Positions 20,101-25,834 of a stretch of 64,000 nucleotides of DNA are shown in pieces. Each line of letters starts with the position of its first letter. Position 1 is the stretch's first letter. Source of the stretch: UBA10438 sp044238605 (GTDB lineage: Bacteria > Bacteroidota > Ignavibacteria > Kapaibacteriales > Kapaibacteriaceae); contig JBIICY010000001.1 of assembly GCA_044238605.1 (NCBI GenBank), forward strand, positions 310,001-374,000, read 5' to 3'. The position numbers and the translations under genes are program-made. Below the pieces are notes generated by a model. The model was not told where the DNA came from. It searched no databases and saw only the letters and a list, made by a program, of their open reading frames with translations.

Positions 20101-20773
20101 CGTACTTCTGCAGAACATTCCCTGTTTGCTGACGTTCAAGAGATTGAGCAAGCTCTATCGAGTCCTGGGCTCTATCCCGACGCAGGAACTGGTGGTAGTT
20201 CGAATAAACAACGATGTAGCAGTCAAGCAGGCCGTCTTTGTCGTAGTCAAAGAACACACTGTGCACACTTTCGTTCGAATAATTCAGTCCAAACTGGGCT
20301 GCGCGTTCAACAAAATTTCCCTTGCCGTCATTGATCAGCAAACGGCAGGTATTCTGCCATCGCGTTATGAAGATGTCTAGATCACCATCTGCATCGATGT
20401 CTACAAGATTTGCACCTGTAGCAAAAAACAGAGAATCGTTCGGGTACCCTATCTGCGATGAGATGTCCGTGAACTTCAAATCACCGTCGTTTCTGTAGAA
20501 CGCAACTCCCGTGAAGTTGGTGAACACCATATCGGGTTTGTCATCTCCGGTGAAATCTCCTAGGGCAACACCGCAGCCTGGCACCATTGAATTGATGCGC
20601 TTGAGCGAATCAGTGGAAATTGTAACCCGTTCGAGTTCCTGACGCCATGAAACTCCCGTCTGTTCGGGAAGAAGGCGTGTGAAAAGGGGCTTCTCCTGTG
20701 CATGAACATGATCTGAACCAACTATACAGATCAACACCGCAACGGCGAGCGATAGGTTTCGCATACTACTCAT
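17171..20773 (-). CDS. Secreted FG-GAP/VCBS repeat protein with ASPIC/UnbV domain
   Basis: 1200 residues with a signal peptide (MRNLSLAVAVLICIVGSDHV). At least a dozen calcium-binding-like beta-propeller repeats carry the D-x-D-x-D-G pattern (DIDADGDLDIF, DINLDGWPDIY, DLNRDGLPDII, DFDLDGRTDVF, DFDNDGDIDLFV, DLDNDGDIDYIL). They fall in two blocks separated by an ASPIC/UnbV domain at about 543-610 (GLGAKVRVV, DRRMVIGLGS, VEWPDSRSQ). Unlike its neighbours it has no T9SS sorting tail; it ends in a basic Ser/Arg/Lys segment (ARGKARSKR). ATGs at 20773 and 20764 are both possible. The gene begins about 25 bases after the tRNA-Leu gene with no separate promoter seen. Confidence 0.9.
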   Translation of the reverse strand: MSSMRNLSLAVAVLICIVGSDHVHAQEKPLFTRLLPEQTGVSWRQELERVTISTDSLKRINSMVPGCGVALGDFTGDDKPDMVFTNFTGVAFYRNDGDLKFTDISSQIGYPNDSLFFATGANLVDIDADGDLDIFITRWQNTCRLLINDGKGNFVERAAQFGLNYSNESVHSVFFDYDKDGLLDCYIVVYSNYHQFLRRDRAQDSIELAQSLERQQTGNVLQKYEAVDDTTNEKRDRTFRMLSSLENRHGGNTDKLYRNLGNGTFEDASNQAWIRDKGMGLSATVADINLDGWPDIYVANDFNSTDLIYLNNADGTFAESMMRMTRRASVFSMGSDVADLNRDGLPDIITTDMLPESHVRRIINTNATGDMSIYNPTYDSNQVSRNMVQLNRGYNQFSEIGYMTGMAATDWSWACLMHDFDLDGRTDVFIGNGYVSDLSDQDYVYNLTARSARPNDMQALREPNFLFRQTDDLKFTNVAKDWGVNDTSATFGAAWGDLDGDGDCELVVPNYDTLMFVYKNNAIEQGRGNYIAMRFKGAGANTSGLGAKVRVVTGDVSQYRENYVVRGYQSQVDRRMVIGLGSAQTIDSVIVEWPDSRSQVLTGQAVNTTLELDQANATPTGRSWFSVPLPDTTTFVDATSTMGIVYHHKENYFDDFKRFRLMPVRASWGGPAVAVADVNGDGLDDVLFGSARGYQPKAFVQTKSGTFATKEIGLDKADSTHEIQAMLLIDIDNDKDRDLVIACGGVEFNELDVERRMIIYRNDGKGNYTKQIAGVPNVQTNATTLNAADFDNDGDIDLFVGGGVITNQYPFCDKSYLLVNDGKGNFEDRTDALAPGLRNVGLVRSALWTDVDNDDKHDLIVVGEWMPITVFGNTGSGFVNRTTSMGLDSTISWWYSVAGADLDNDGDIDYILGNQGLNHRYKASREKPIIIYAADFDDNGSIDPLVTYITDSGKRQLMRDRHRVFTQMPTLNRKFNDFRDFAFASITEIIEPEYIDTCYKRSAIMMESVVLMNNGGSFAVKPLPEIAQISPIMGIEALDLNEDQFLDVVICGNMYGAEDDVVRYDAGKGLVMLGKGDGTFTPLLLPQSGYVTQHDARGLVSIKNPGNTTTPYALVTAINQSLAMTYVPNQHTAELVKTVAVDPSKTRYTYVEMRNARRKVEVYCGSSYRSQTSCNIVVPKTASVKNASSPSARGKARSKR

Positions 20774-20797
20774 GCGCTATTTCATAGAATCTGTGAG

Positions 20798-20883
20798 TGC
20801 TTGGAGCGGGGCTTGAACCCGCACGCCCCTTACGGGACACAAGATTTTAAGTCTTGTGCGTCTGCCAATTTCGCCATCCAAGC
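20798..20883 (-). tRNA. tRNA-Leu (anticodon TAA)
   Basis: 86 bases folding into a class II tRNA. The acceptor GCTTGGA pairs with TCCAAGC, the anticodon loop is CTTAAAA on a CAAGA/TCTTG stem, and there is a long variable arm (GTCCCGTAAGGGGC). The T-arm is GCGGG-TTCAAGC-CCCGC and the discriminator is A. CCA is not encoded. It sits 14 bases after the dedA stop and about 25 bases before the FG-GAP gene, all on the same strand. A possible -7 box (TAATTTAG, 20893-20900) overlaps the dedA stop codon. Confidence 0.97.
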
Positions 20884-20897
20884 AGTGGGCCGCTAAA

Positions 20898-21536
20898 TTA
20901 CAATTCCTTTCGACTACGAATGAGCTCGTAAATAGCAGGAAGGGCACTGACGACGATTATTCCGGCGATAACAAGGGTAAAATTCTTTTTGATGATGGGC
21001 TGATTGCCAAACAAGAGTCCGAGGAGCACAAACGAAACAACCCAAACAACAGCACCAACGATGTTGTAGACAGAGAACTTTTTGTACGACATTTCTCCAA
21101 CACCTGCCACAAACGGTGCAAACGTGCGGATGATCGGCATAAACCTGGCAAGAATGATCGTCTTTCCTCCATGCTTCTCGTAAAACGCATGCGTGCGTTC
21201 GAGATGCGCTTTGTTAAAGAGCTTGGAGGATCCGCTTGAAAAGATTCGGGGTCCGAACTGCTTTCCAACCGCATAGTTCACGCCGTCTCCGAGAACTGCT
21301 GCTACGATAAGCAGCACAGTCAGGACAACAGGATCGAGCGTCCCAAGTGAGCAAATGGCTCCAGCGGCAAACAAGAGTGAATCACCAGGCAGGAATGGCG
21401 TTACCACAAGCCCCGTTTCAGCAAATACGATGGCAAAGAGGATTGCATAGCTTAGTGCGCCGTACTGACTCGTTATTGCTGCCAGATGTACATCGATATG
21501 AAGGATAAAATCAATCAGTCCTTGGATCCACTCCAC
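20898..21536 (-). CDS. DedA family membrane protein
   Basis: 212-residue polytopic inner-membrane protein of the DedA (SNARE-associated/VTT) family, implicated in flipping undecaprenyl phosphate or phospholipids and in membrane homeostasis. Family signatures are clear: FAETGLVVTPFLPGDSLLF with the essential acidic residue, and RFMPIIRTFAPFVAGVGEM with the conserved arginines. Four or more membrane spans are visible, including the last at about 180-203. It starts four bases after the stop of the thioredoxin-like gene, so murQ, the thioredoxin-like gene and dedA form one operon on a cell-wall/undecaprenyl theme. Confidence 0.93.
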   Translation of the reverse strand: MEWIQGLIDFILHIDVHLAAITSQYGALSYAILFAIVFAETGLVVTPFLPGDSLLFAAGAICSLGTLDPVVLTVLLIVAAVLGDGVNYAVGKQFGPRIFSSGSSKLFNKAHLERTHAFYEKHGGKTIILARFMPIIRTFAPFVAGVGEMSYKKFSVYNIVGAVVWVVSFVLLGLLFGNQPIIKKNFTLVIAGIIVVSALPAIYELIRSRKEL

Positions 21537-21540
21537 AGTG

Positions 21541-22125
21541 TTAGCCTTTTGAATTCAGGTGATGTATAATGTCCCGTTCTATCTCTTCATGACCATGCTT
21601 TGCATACCAGGCATGCACAAGCGGATACATATCGGTCTTGTTCTCGAACTGCGTTTTCCATTCCTCGATAAGGGGCTTAACAGCTTCTGGACGCGCCCCC
21701 CATTGCCATAGTTGCTGGGCACCTTCGTCGAACGCCACTACCACGGGAACTGCTCGTGCCCCGTTGGTTAGATACATGTCCATCACTGCCGGATAGGTGT
21801 CGCGATCGAGAATTTTCAAATCAACATTGGAATTCAATGCTGCAATTGCTGCGATCACCGGCAGGCTCTGCGCAGAATCACCGCACCAGTCCTCGGTAAT
21901 CACAACCCATGTCTGCTTTGCCACAGAAGACATTGCTATGCGCATGGCTTCTGATGGTTCGTAGGTCTTGACATGACGAGTCATTCTGGACCAGTTCAGG
22001 TGACGTCCAGATGCAAACTGGTCGTCTGGATCCTGCGCGTGCATCCGCTGTTCGGCACGGTGCATAAAGGCTTCAAACGATAGCCCAACCTGCTTTGCAA
22101 GCTCTACAACTTCCTGCGTCGTCAT
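21541..22125 (-). CDS. Thioredoxin-fold protein without a CxxC pair
   Basis: 194 residues. The region from about residue 60 has a thioredoxin fold: TWVVITEDWCGDSAQ, then LKILDRDTYPAVMDMY and the cis-proline segment GARAVPVVVAF. The active-site motif is W-C-G-D-S (Cys81), so only one cysteine is present and ordinary dithiol chemistry is excluded; the layout fits the thioredoxin_9-type family. There is no signal peptide, so it is probably cytoplasmic. The start overlaps the murQ stop by four bases (ATGA), which indicates translational coupling. The role is unknown; a monothiol or structural function is possible. Confidence 0.85.
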   Translation of the reverse strand: MTTQEVVELAKQVGLSFEAFMHRAEQRMHAQDPDDQFASGRHLNWSRMTRHVKTYEPSEAMRIAMSSVAKQTWVVITEDWCGDSAQSLPVIAAIAALNSNVDLKILDRDTYPAVMDMYLTNGARAVPVVVAFDEGAQQLWQWGARPEAVKPLIEEWKTQFENKTDMYPLVHAWYAKHGHEEIERDIIHHLNSKG

Positions 22126-23042
22126 GATTTCAACCCCATTGTTTTGCGTACAATACCATTCGCACGCTCAAGACGTTTGAGAGCCTCTTCTCGTGAGCAG
22201 CCGTGCGCATGCATCACTAACGCAGATTTTACATGTCCGCCAGCATCCTGAAGAATCTGGGCAGCATGGTCATAGTCCAAGCCGGTAATCGTCATGATGA
22301 TTCGCTTTGCACGCTCGTGCAGCTTCTGGTTGGTGAGCTGAAGATCGACCATGACGTTACCATAGGTCTTTCCGAGCTTTACCATTGTGGCCGTCGTTAG
22401 CATGTTAAGCACCATCTTTTGTGCTGTACCGGACTTCATCCGGGTTGACCCCGTTATCGGTTCTGGGCCTACTTCAGGACATATCAGCACCCCGACAGAC
22501 GGCGCGTATGTTTTGACGATTTCTCGGGAATTCGTGCTGAGAAAGATCGTTCCGCACCCGCGTTCGCGGGCATACTCAAGCGACCCAAGAACAAATGGGG
22601 TTCTGCCAGAGGCGCTAATCCCGCACACAACATCTCCGGGCTGTATCGAAAGGTCCATCAATGCCTGCTTCCCAGCCTCGCGAGAATCTTCTGCACCTTC
22701 TACCGATCGAAACATAGCCCCCTGTCCACCAGCGATAACACCCTGCACAAGCTCTGGGTCTGTTCCGTAGGTAGGGGGCATTTCGGATGCATCTACCACG
22801 CCGAGACGTCCGCTGGTACCTGCTCCGACATAGATTAGCCGTCCACCCGAAGCAAGCCTATCTGCAATCATATCAACGGCTTGCGCGATATAATCCAGTT
22901 CTGCCGCTACCGCAGAGGCTACCTTAGCGTCCTGTTCATTCAGGAGCCCTACGATCTCTCTCGTTGATGCCACATCGATCTGAGCCGTTTTCAGATTCAC
23001 CGATTCAGTGGCCAGAGCAGCCAATTGCTCAAAAAGTGTCAT
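22122..23042 (-). CDS. murQ: N-acetylmuramic acid 6-phosphate etherase
   Basis: 306 residues. MurQ cleaves the lactyl ether of MurNAc-6-phosphate to give GlcNAc-6-phosphate and lactate during peptidoglycan recycling. The SIS sugar-phosphate-binding domain is clear (YVGAGTSGRLGVVDASEMPP, GISASGRTPFVLGSLEYA), including the catalytic Glu in ASEMPP and the signature TGSTRMKSGTAQKMVLNML. The C-terminal helical part includes the second Glu region. It leads the operon murQ, thioredoxin-like, dedA. It is divergent from rpsT. TAGATTTG lies four bases before its ATG, so the mRNA may be leaderless. Confidence 0.96.
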   Translation of the reverse strand: MTLFEQLAALATESVNLKTAQIDVASTREIVGLLNEQDAKVASAVAAELDYIAQAVDMIADRLASGGRLIYVGAGTSGRLGVVDASEMPPTYGTDPELVQGVIAGGQGAMFRSVEGAEDSREAGKQALMDLSIQPGDVVCGISASGRTPFVLGSLEYARERGCGTIFLSTNSREIVKTYAPSVGVLICPEVGPEPITGSTRMKSGTAQKMVLNMLTTATMVKLGKTYGNVMVDLQLTNQKLHERAKRIIMTITGLDYDHAAQILQDAGGHVKSALVMHAHGCSREEALKRLERANGIVRKTMGLKS

Positions 23043-23046
23043 GAAA

Positions 23047-23054
23047 CAAATCTA
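23047..23054 (-). promoter_or_regulatory. Putative -7 element for murQ
   Basis: TAGATTTG on the minus strand is an exact TAnnTTTG match. Only four bases (TTTC) separate it from the murQ ATG, leaving no room for a ribosome-binding site. Confidence 0.5.
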
Positions 23055-23057
23055 GCA

Positions 23058-23088
23058 TTTGTGGAAATCGAAATCTTCCCTATCTTCG
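23058..23088 (+). promoter_or_regulatory. Bacteroidetes-type promoter of rpsT
   Basis: TTTG at 23058-23061, a spacer of exactly 19 bases, then TATCTTCG at 23081-23088. This matches the known Bacteroidetes architecture TTTG-N19-TAnnTTTG with one mismatch. It implies a leader of about 35 bases before the rpsT ATG at 23127. Confidence 0.7.
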
Positions 23089-23126
23089 TGGCTCATCTTA
23101 ATTCACAGAAGAATTGGCGCCACACT

Positions 23127-23390
23127 ATGGCACATCATAAGTCAGCTATCAAGCGCATTCGTCAATCACGGAAGCGTAAGATTTACAACCGCGGAAACAA
23201 GAAGACCATGCGTGAGGCTATCAAGGCCGTTCGCACAGCTACAACTGTTTCTGCAGCACAAGAAGCTCTCAAGGCAGCGTTCAGCATCCTCGACCGCGTA
23301 GCGGCTCGCGGTGTGATCAAGAAGAACAACGCAGCTAACAAGAAGAGCCGTCTTGCAAAGGCTGTAAAGAAGCTCGAAGCAACAGCGTAA
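23127..23390 (+). CDS. rpsT: 30S ribosomal protein S20
   Basis: 87 residues, very basic and helical, matching S20 throughout (MAHHKSAIKRIRQSRKRK, NKKTMREAIKAV, GVIKKNNAANKKSRLAKAV). S20 binds 16S rRNA early in 30S assembly. The frame is open upstream to 23025, but the protein aligns with the family only from the ATG at 23127. Translation begins after an AGAAGAA stretch. tRNA-Arg starts 16 bases after the stop and a terminator follows, so the two are probably transcribed together. Confidence 0.97.
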   Translation: MAHHKSAIKRIRQSRKRKIYNRGNKKTMREAIKAVRTATTVSAAQEALKAAFSILDRVAARGVIKKNNAANKKSRLAKAVKKLEATA

Positions 23391-23406
23391 ACAAACGACG
23401 ACATAC

Positions 23407-23480
23407 GGACCCGTAGCTCAACTGGATAGAGCATCTGACTACGGATCAGAAGGTTTGGGGTTCGAATCCCTACGGGTCCG
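23407..23480 (+). tRNA. tRNA-Arg (anticodon ACG)
   Basis: 74 bases. The acceptor GGACCCG pairs with CGGGTCC and the D-arm is GCTC/GAGC. The anticodon stem TCTGA/TCAGA carries the loop CTACGGA. The T-arm contains TTCGAAT and the discriminator is G. A34 should be edited to inosine by TadA. CCA is not encoded. It lies directly downstream of rpsT with no separate promoter seen. Confidence 0.97.
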
Positions 23481-23502
23481 CAACAATCAACTACGAAAAT
23501 GT

Positions 23503-23530
23503 AAAGCCCACAGCATGCTGTGGGCTTTTT
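23503..23530 (+). terminator. Intrinsic terminator after rpsT and tRNA-Arg
   Basis: Inverted repeat AGCCCACAGC / GCTGTGGGCT with a short AT loop, followed by TTTTTGTTTG. The A-run on the left side suggests it may work in both directions. Confidence 0.85.
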
Positions 23531-23566
23531 GTTTGTGGGGTTGATTCCTCGCCGCAATCATTCCCT

Positions 23567-23588
23567 GGGCGACCACGTAGGGTCGCCC
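23567..23588 (+). repeat. REP hairpin 1, upstream of the RAYT gene
   Basis: Perfect 8-bp inverted repeat GGGCGACC / GGTCGCCC around the loop ACGTAG, followed by CCTACG. The same hairpin occurs twice more inside the transposase gene (23936-23955 and, in opposite orientation, 24142-24163). Confidence 0.85.
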
Positions 23589-23632
23589 CTACGAAATGTC
23601 ACGTTCGAATGGTCATTGTGCACTATGGTGAT

Positions 23633-24193
23633 ATGAAACACCATCAGCAACGGTACAATCGTCGAAGCATAAGACTTCGGAATCACGACTACGCAAAGCC
23701 AGGTGCATATTTCGTTACCATCATAGCGCAGGACCGTTCTTCATTGTTCGGTACGATCAAGGATGGCACGATGCACCTAAATGATGCAGGCACGATGGTG
23801 TTGAAGTGGTACTTCGAGCTAGAAAAGAAGTTTTCGTGTGTGAAGTGTGACGTCGTAGTGTGCATGCCGGACCACATTCACTTCTTGATCTTCATCATTG
23901 ATAATAGTTCAGGCGACCAACATGCCATGCATTCAGGCGACCACGTAAGGTCGCCCCTACTGGGCGATATCGTGGGATGGTTCAAAACGATGACGACCAA
24001 CGATTACATTCGCGGAGTTAAAGAATCCAATTGGCCTGCTTTCAACCGGCGTCTTTGGCAACGCAGTTATTACGACCACGTTATTCGAACGGCAAAATCA
24101 TTGAATAACATCCGTCAATACATACACGACAATCCACGTAGGGGCGACCCTACGTGGTCGCCCATAACGCCCCTATGTGATCACCCTTGTTAA
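23633..24193 (+). CDS. REP-associated tyrosine transposase (RAYT), C-terminus replaced by REP sequence
   Basis: 186 residues from the ATG at 23633 (MKHHQQRYNRRSIRLRNHDY); the frame extends to 23609 but the family start fits 23633. This is a Y1/HUH transposase of the REP-associated class. The metal-binding HUH is H81-I-H83 in MPDHIHFLIF and the catalytic tyrosine is Y163 in NIRQYIHDNP. Such enzymes nick single-stranded REP hairpins. A REP hairpin is embedded in frame near residues 100-108, and the reading frame after IHDNP is encoded by another REP, so the normal C-terminal tail is missing. Activity is therefore uncertain. Its stop overlaps the stop of the convergent hydroxylase gene by four bases. 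Confidence 0.9.
   Translation: MKHHQQRYNRRSIRLRNHDYAKPGAYFVTIIAQDRSSLFGTIKDGTMHLNDAGTMVLKWYFELEKKFSCVKCDVVVCMPDHIHFLIFIIDNSSGDQHAMHSGDHVRSPLLGDIVGWFKTMTTNDYIRGVKESNWPAFNRRLWQRSYYDHVIRTAKSLNNIRQYIHDNPRRGDPTWSPITPLCDHPC
23936..23955 (+). repeat. REP hairpin 2, in frame inside the RAYT gene
   Basis: GGCGACC / GGTCGCC around the loop ACGTAA, followed by CCTAC as in REP 1. The 12-mer TTCAGGCGACCA occurs at 23908 and again at 23932, so a half-copy lies 24 bases upstream. It encodes the SGDHVRSPL segment of the transposase without breaking the frame. Confidence 0.8.
24142..24163 (-). repeat. REP hairpin 3, inverted, at the 3-prime end of the RAYT gene
   Basis: GGGCGACC / GGTCGCCC around the loop CTACGT, the reverse complement of the REP 1 loop, so REP 1 and REP 3 face each other across the gene. 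It supplies the last codons of the transposase frame (RRGDPTWSP). Confidence 0.85.
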
Positions 24194-25059
24194 TCATGCG
24201 GCGCACGATGTCTCGCTCCCTTGAAGGGGGCCAGCATTTGCGAGAAGAACCCAGACGGATAGCGCTCGACGTCTTCAAAGCCTAGTTCGATGTCGCGTCC
24301 GTCATACGGCATGTACGATGTGCCGAACACCCAATCCCATATGCTCAGGGTAAGACCATAGTTCACGCTCTTTACGCCTTCGGGAAGGTGCTTGGCATGA
24401 TGCCAGATATGCATCTGTGGCGAATTGAAGATGTACTTCAGAGGGCCAATGGGCAGGTTGAAGTTTGCATGGTTTAGATGGCCAACCGCTGTTGCAAAGA
24501 CTCCTACAGCCATGAAGTCGACAAGATCGAACCCGAGGAGTGCCAATGGAATGTACTCGAGTGTGCCATAGACGATGTTCTCAACAAAGTGGTAGCGCAG
24601 ATGCGCAGCATAGCCCATCTGTTCAACGCTGTGGTGAACCTTATGGAATTGCCACAACGTATCAGAGGCGTGCAGAAGCCGGTGGATGTTCCACTGGATA
24701 AAATCACGAACAACAAAGATCATTAGCAGGAGCAACCAGGGCGACATCTGCGATAGTGTTGCATGGAAGGCGTTGAGGTATGGAAACACACTTGCAAGAT
24801 GCGCCTTCACATGACCACTGATGCCTGAATAGCCAACAGCGCCAAACAGAAACACGTTGAAGAACATGTACCACGTGTCCAGCCAGAAGTCTTTGCGGAG
24901 CACTGCCTGCCCCTTTCGCCATGGCATTGCGATCTCGAGCATCCACACGCCGAGTGAGAGCCCCAGAAAGATCCAAAAGAAGTTGGACCAGCTGGGCGTT
25001 GTGATCATGATCCACAACCAGCGGAGCTGGGATTCATAGAACGACAGGATAGCGTCCAT
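24190..25059 (-). CDS. Fatty acid hydroxylase / sterol desaturase superfamily protein
   Basis: 289 residues with four or so membrane helices and the histidine clusters of the di-iron hydroxylase superfamily: HRLLH (in WNIHRLLHASD), HKVHH, and HLNHANF followed by HIWHH in SPQMHIWHHAKH. Members hydroxylate fatty acyl, sterol or carotenoid substrates at the membrane using O2. It starts six bases after the stop of the periplasmic rhodanese and ends the FecA-like/rhodanese operon. The C-terminus (FEDVERYPSGFFSQML) is typical of the bacterial subgroup. The substrate cannot be named. Confidence 0.9.
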   Translation of the reverse strand: MDAILSFYESQLRWLWIMITTPSWSNFFWIFLGLSLGVWMLEIAMPWRKGQAVLRKDFWLDTWYMFFNVFLFGAVGYSGISGHVKAHLASVFPYLNAFHATLSQMSPWLLLLMIFVVRDFIQWNIHRLLHASDTLWQFHKVHHSVEQMGYAAHLRYHFVENIVYGTLEYIPLALLGFDLVDFMAVGVFATAVGHLNHANFNLPIGPLKYIFNSPQMHIWHHAKHLPEGVKSVNYGLTLSIWDWVFGTSYMPYDGRDIELGFEDVERYPSGFFSQMLAPFKGARHRAPHD

Positions 25060-25065
25060 GTACGG

Positions 25066-25452
25066 CTACTTTGTTGTGGTTGAAAGCCCCGCAGCCGACC
25101 AGGCTGTGTATCCACCTGTCATATTATGCACGCTCTTGTAGCCGAGCGCCGTCATCCGTTCAGAGGCCGTTGCGCTGCGCCCACCGCGTGCGCAGTATAC
25201 AACCACCGATTTGTTCTTTGCCACTTTGCTGATGGTTGATTCGAACGAGGGATCGTTCACATTTGCCAGGACAGCACCTTTGAGGTGGCCTGCATTGAAT
25301 TCTTGAGGGGTGCGAACATCAACTACAACCACATCGCCCTTGTCGATCATCGTCTTGGCTTCTTGTGCATTTACGTTCTTGTACTGCTGAGCGCATGCTA
25401 CTGATGTAGCAGCCAACACAGCGAGGGCGAGATTAAGCAGAATACGTTTCAT
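25066..25452 (-). CDS. Exported rhodanese-like sulfurtransferase
   Basis: 128 residues from the ATG at 25452, which shares one base with the previous stop (TAATG). The frame opens earlier, but the signal peptide (MKRILLNLALAVLAATSVAC) starts here. Cys20 could be a lipidated residue, though the preceding S-V-A is a poor lipobox; ordinary cleavage after ACA is equally possible. A single rhodanese domain follows (VVVVDVRTPQEFNAGHL) with the active cysteine C87 in the loop CARGGRS. It likely transfers sulfane sulfur or works in redox control in the periplasm. It is coupled to a cytoplasmic rhodanese. Confidence 0.9.
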   Translation of the reverse strand: MKRILLNLALAVLAATSVACAQQYKNVNAQEAKTMIDKGDVVVVDVRTPQEFNAGHLKGAVLANVNDPSFESTISKVAKNKSVVVYCARGGRSATASERMTALGYKSVHNMTGGYTAWSAAGLSTTTK

Positions 25453-25781
25453 TACTTTCCTTCCTCTTGAAGTTCGGCAACTGCACGATTCACTGTTGTC
25501 CACGGTCCACCGTTGACGGCCGTGTAGCCCTTAGAATTCGCAAAATCTGTGGCCTGACCGCTTCTACCACCTGATGCACAGCAGAATACGATCGGCTTCG
25601 ATGCAGGAAGCTTACCCAGTGCATCTGGAATCTGCTGTAGCGGAATGTTCTTTGAACCCGCTACATGTCCACCAGCATACTCGCCTGGTGAGCGAACGTC
25701 AATAATTGTTGCGCCATTGCGCAGTGCTTCGCTGAGTGCCTCGTTTGAGCCCCCTAGCATTGACTTTAACATTCCAAACAT
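25452..25781 (-). CDS. Single-domain rhodanese, no signal peptide
   Basis: 109 residues. The domain is recognised by ATIIDVRSPGEYAGGHVAGS and the active loop C-C-A-S-G-G-R-S, with Cys68 as the probable persulfide carrier and an extra Cys67 next to it. The start may be GTG at 25784 or ATG at 25781; I use the ATG. It lies 53 bases after the FecA-like receptor and is translationally coupled to the exported rhodanese. Together they could pass sulfur or repair thiols, but the link with the receptor is inference. Confidence 0.88.
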   Translation of the reverse strand: MFGMLKSMLGGSNEALSEALRNGATIIDVRSPGEYAGGHVAGSKNIPLQQIPDALGKLPASKPIVFCCASGGRSGQATDFANSKGYTAVNGGPWTTVNRAVAELQEEGK

Positions 25782-25834
25782 CACTGTATCCCGATTGTGT
25801 TGATTGTGCCGCCACTGTTGTGCGGCATACGACG

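Noticed and set aside
23567..24163. CRISPR array formed by the repeated hairpins
   Set aside because: Only three copies at irregular spacing, in both orientations and inside a transposase gene; no cas genes in the window.
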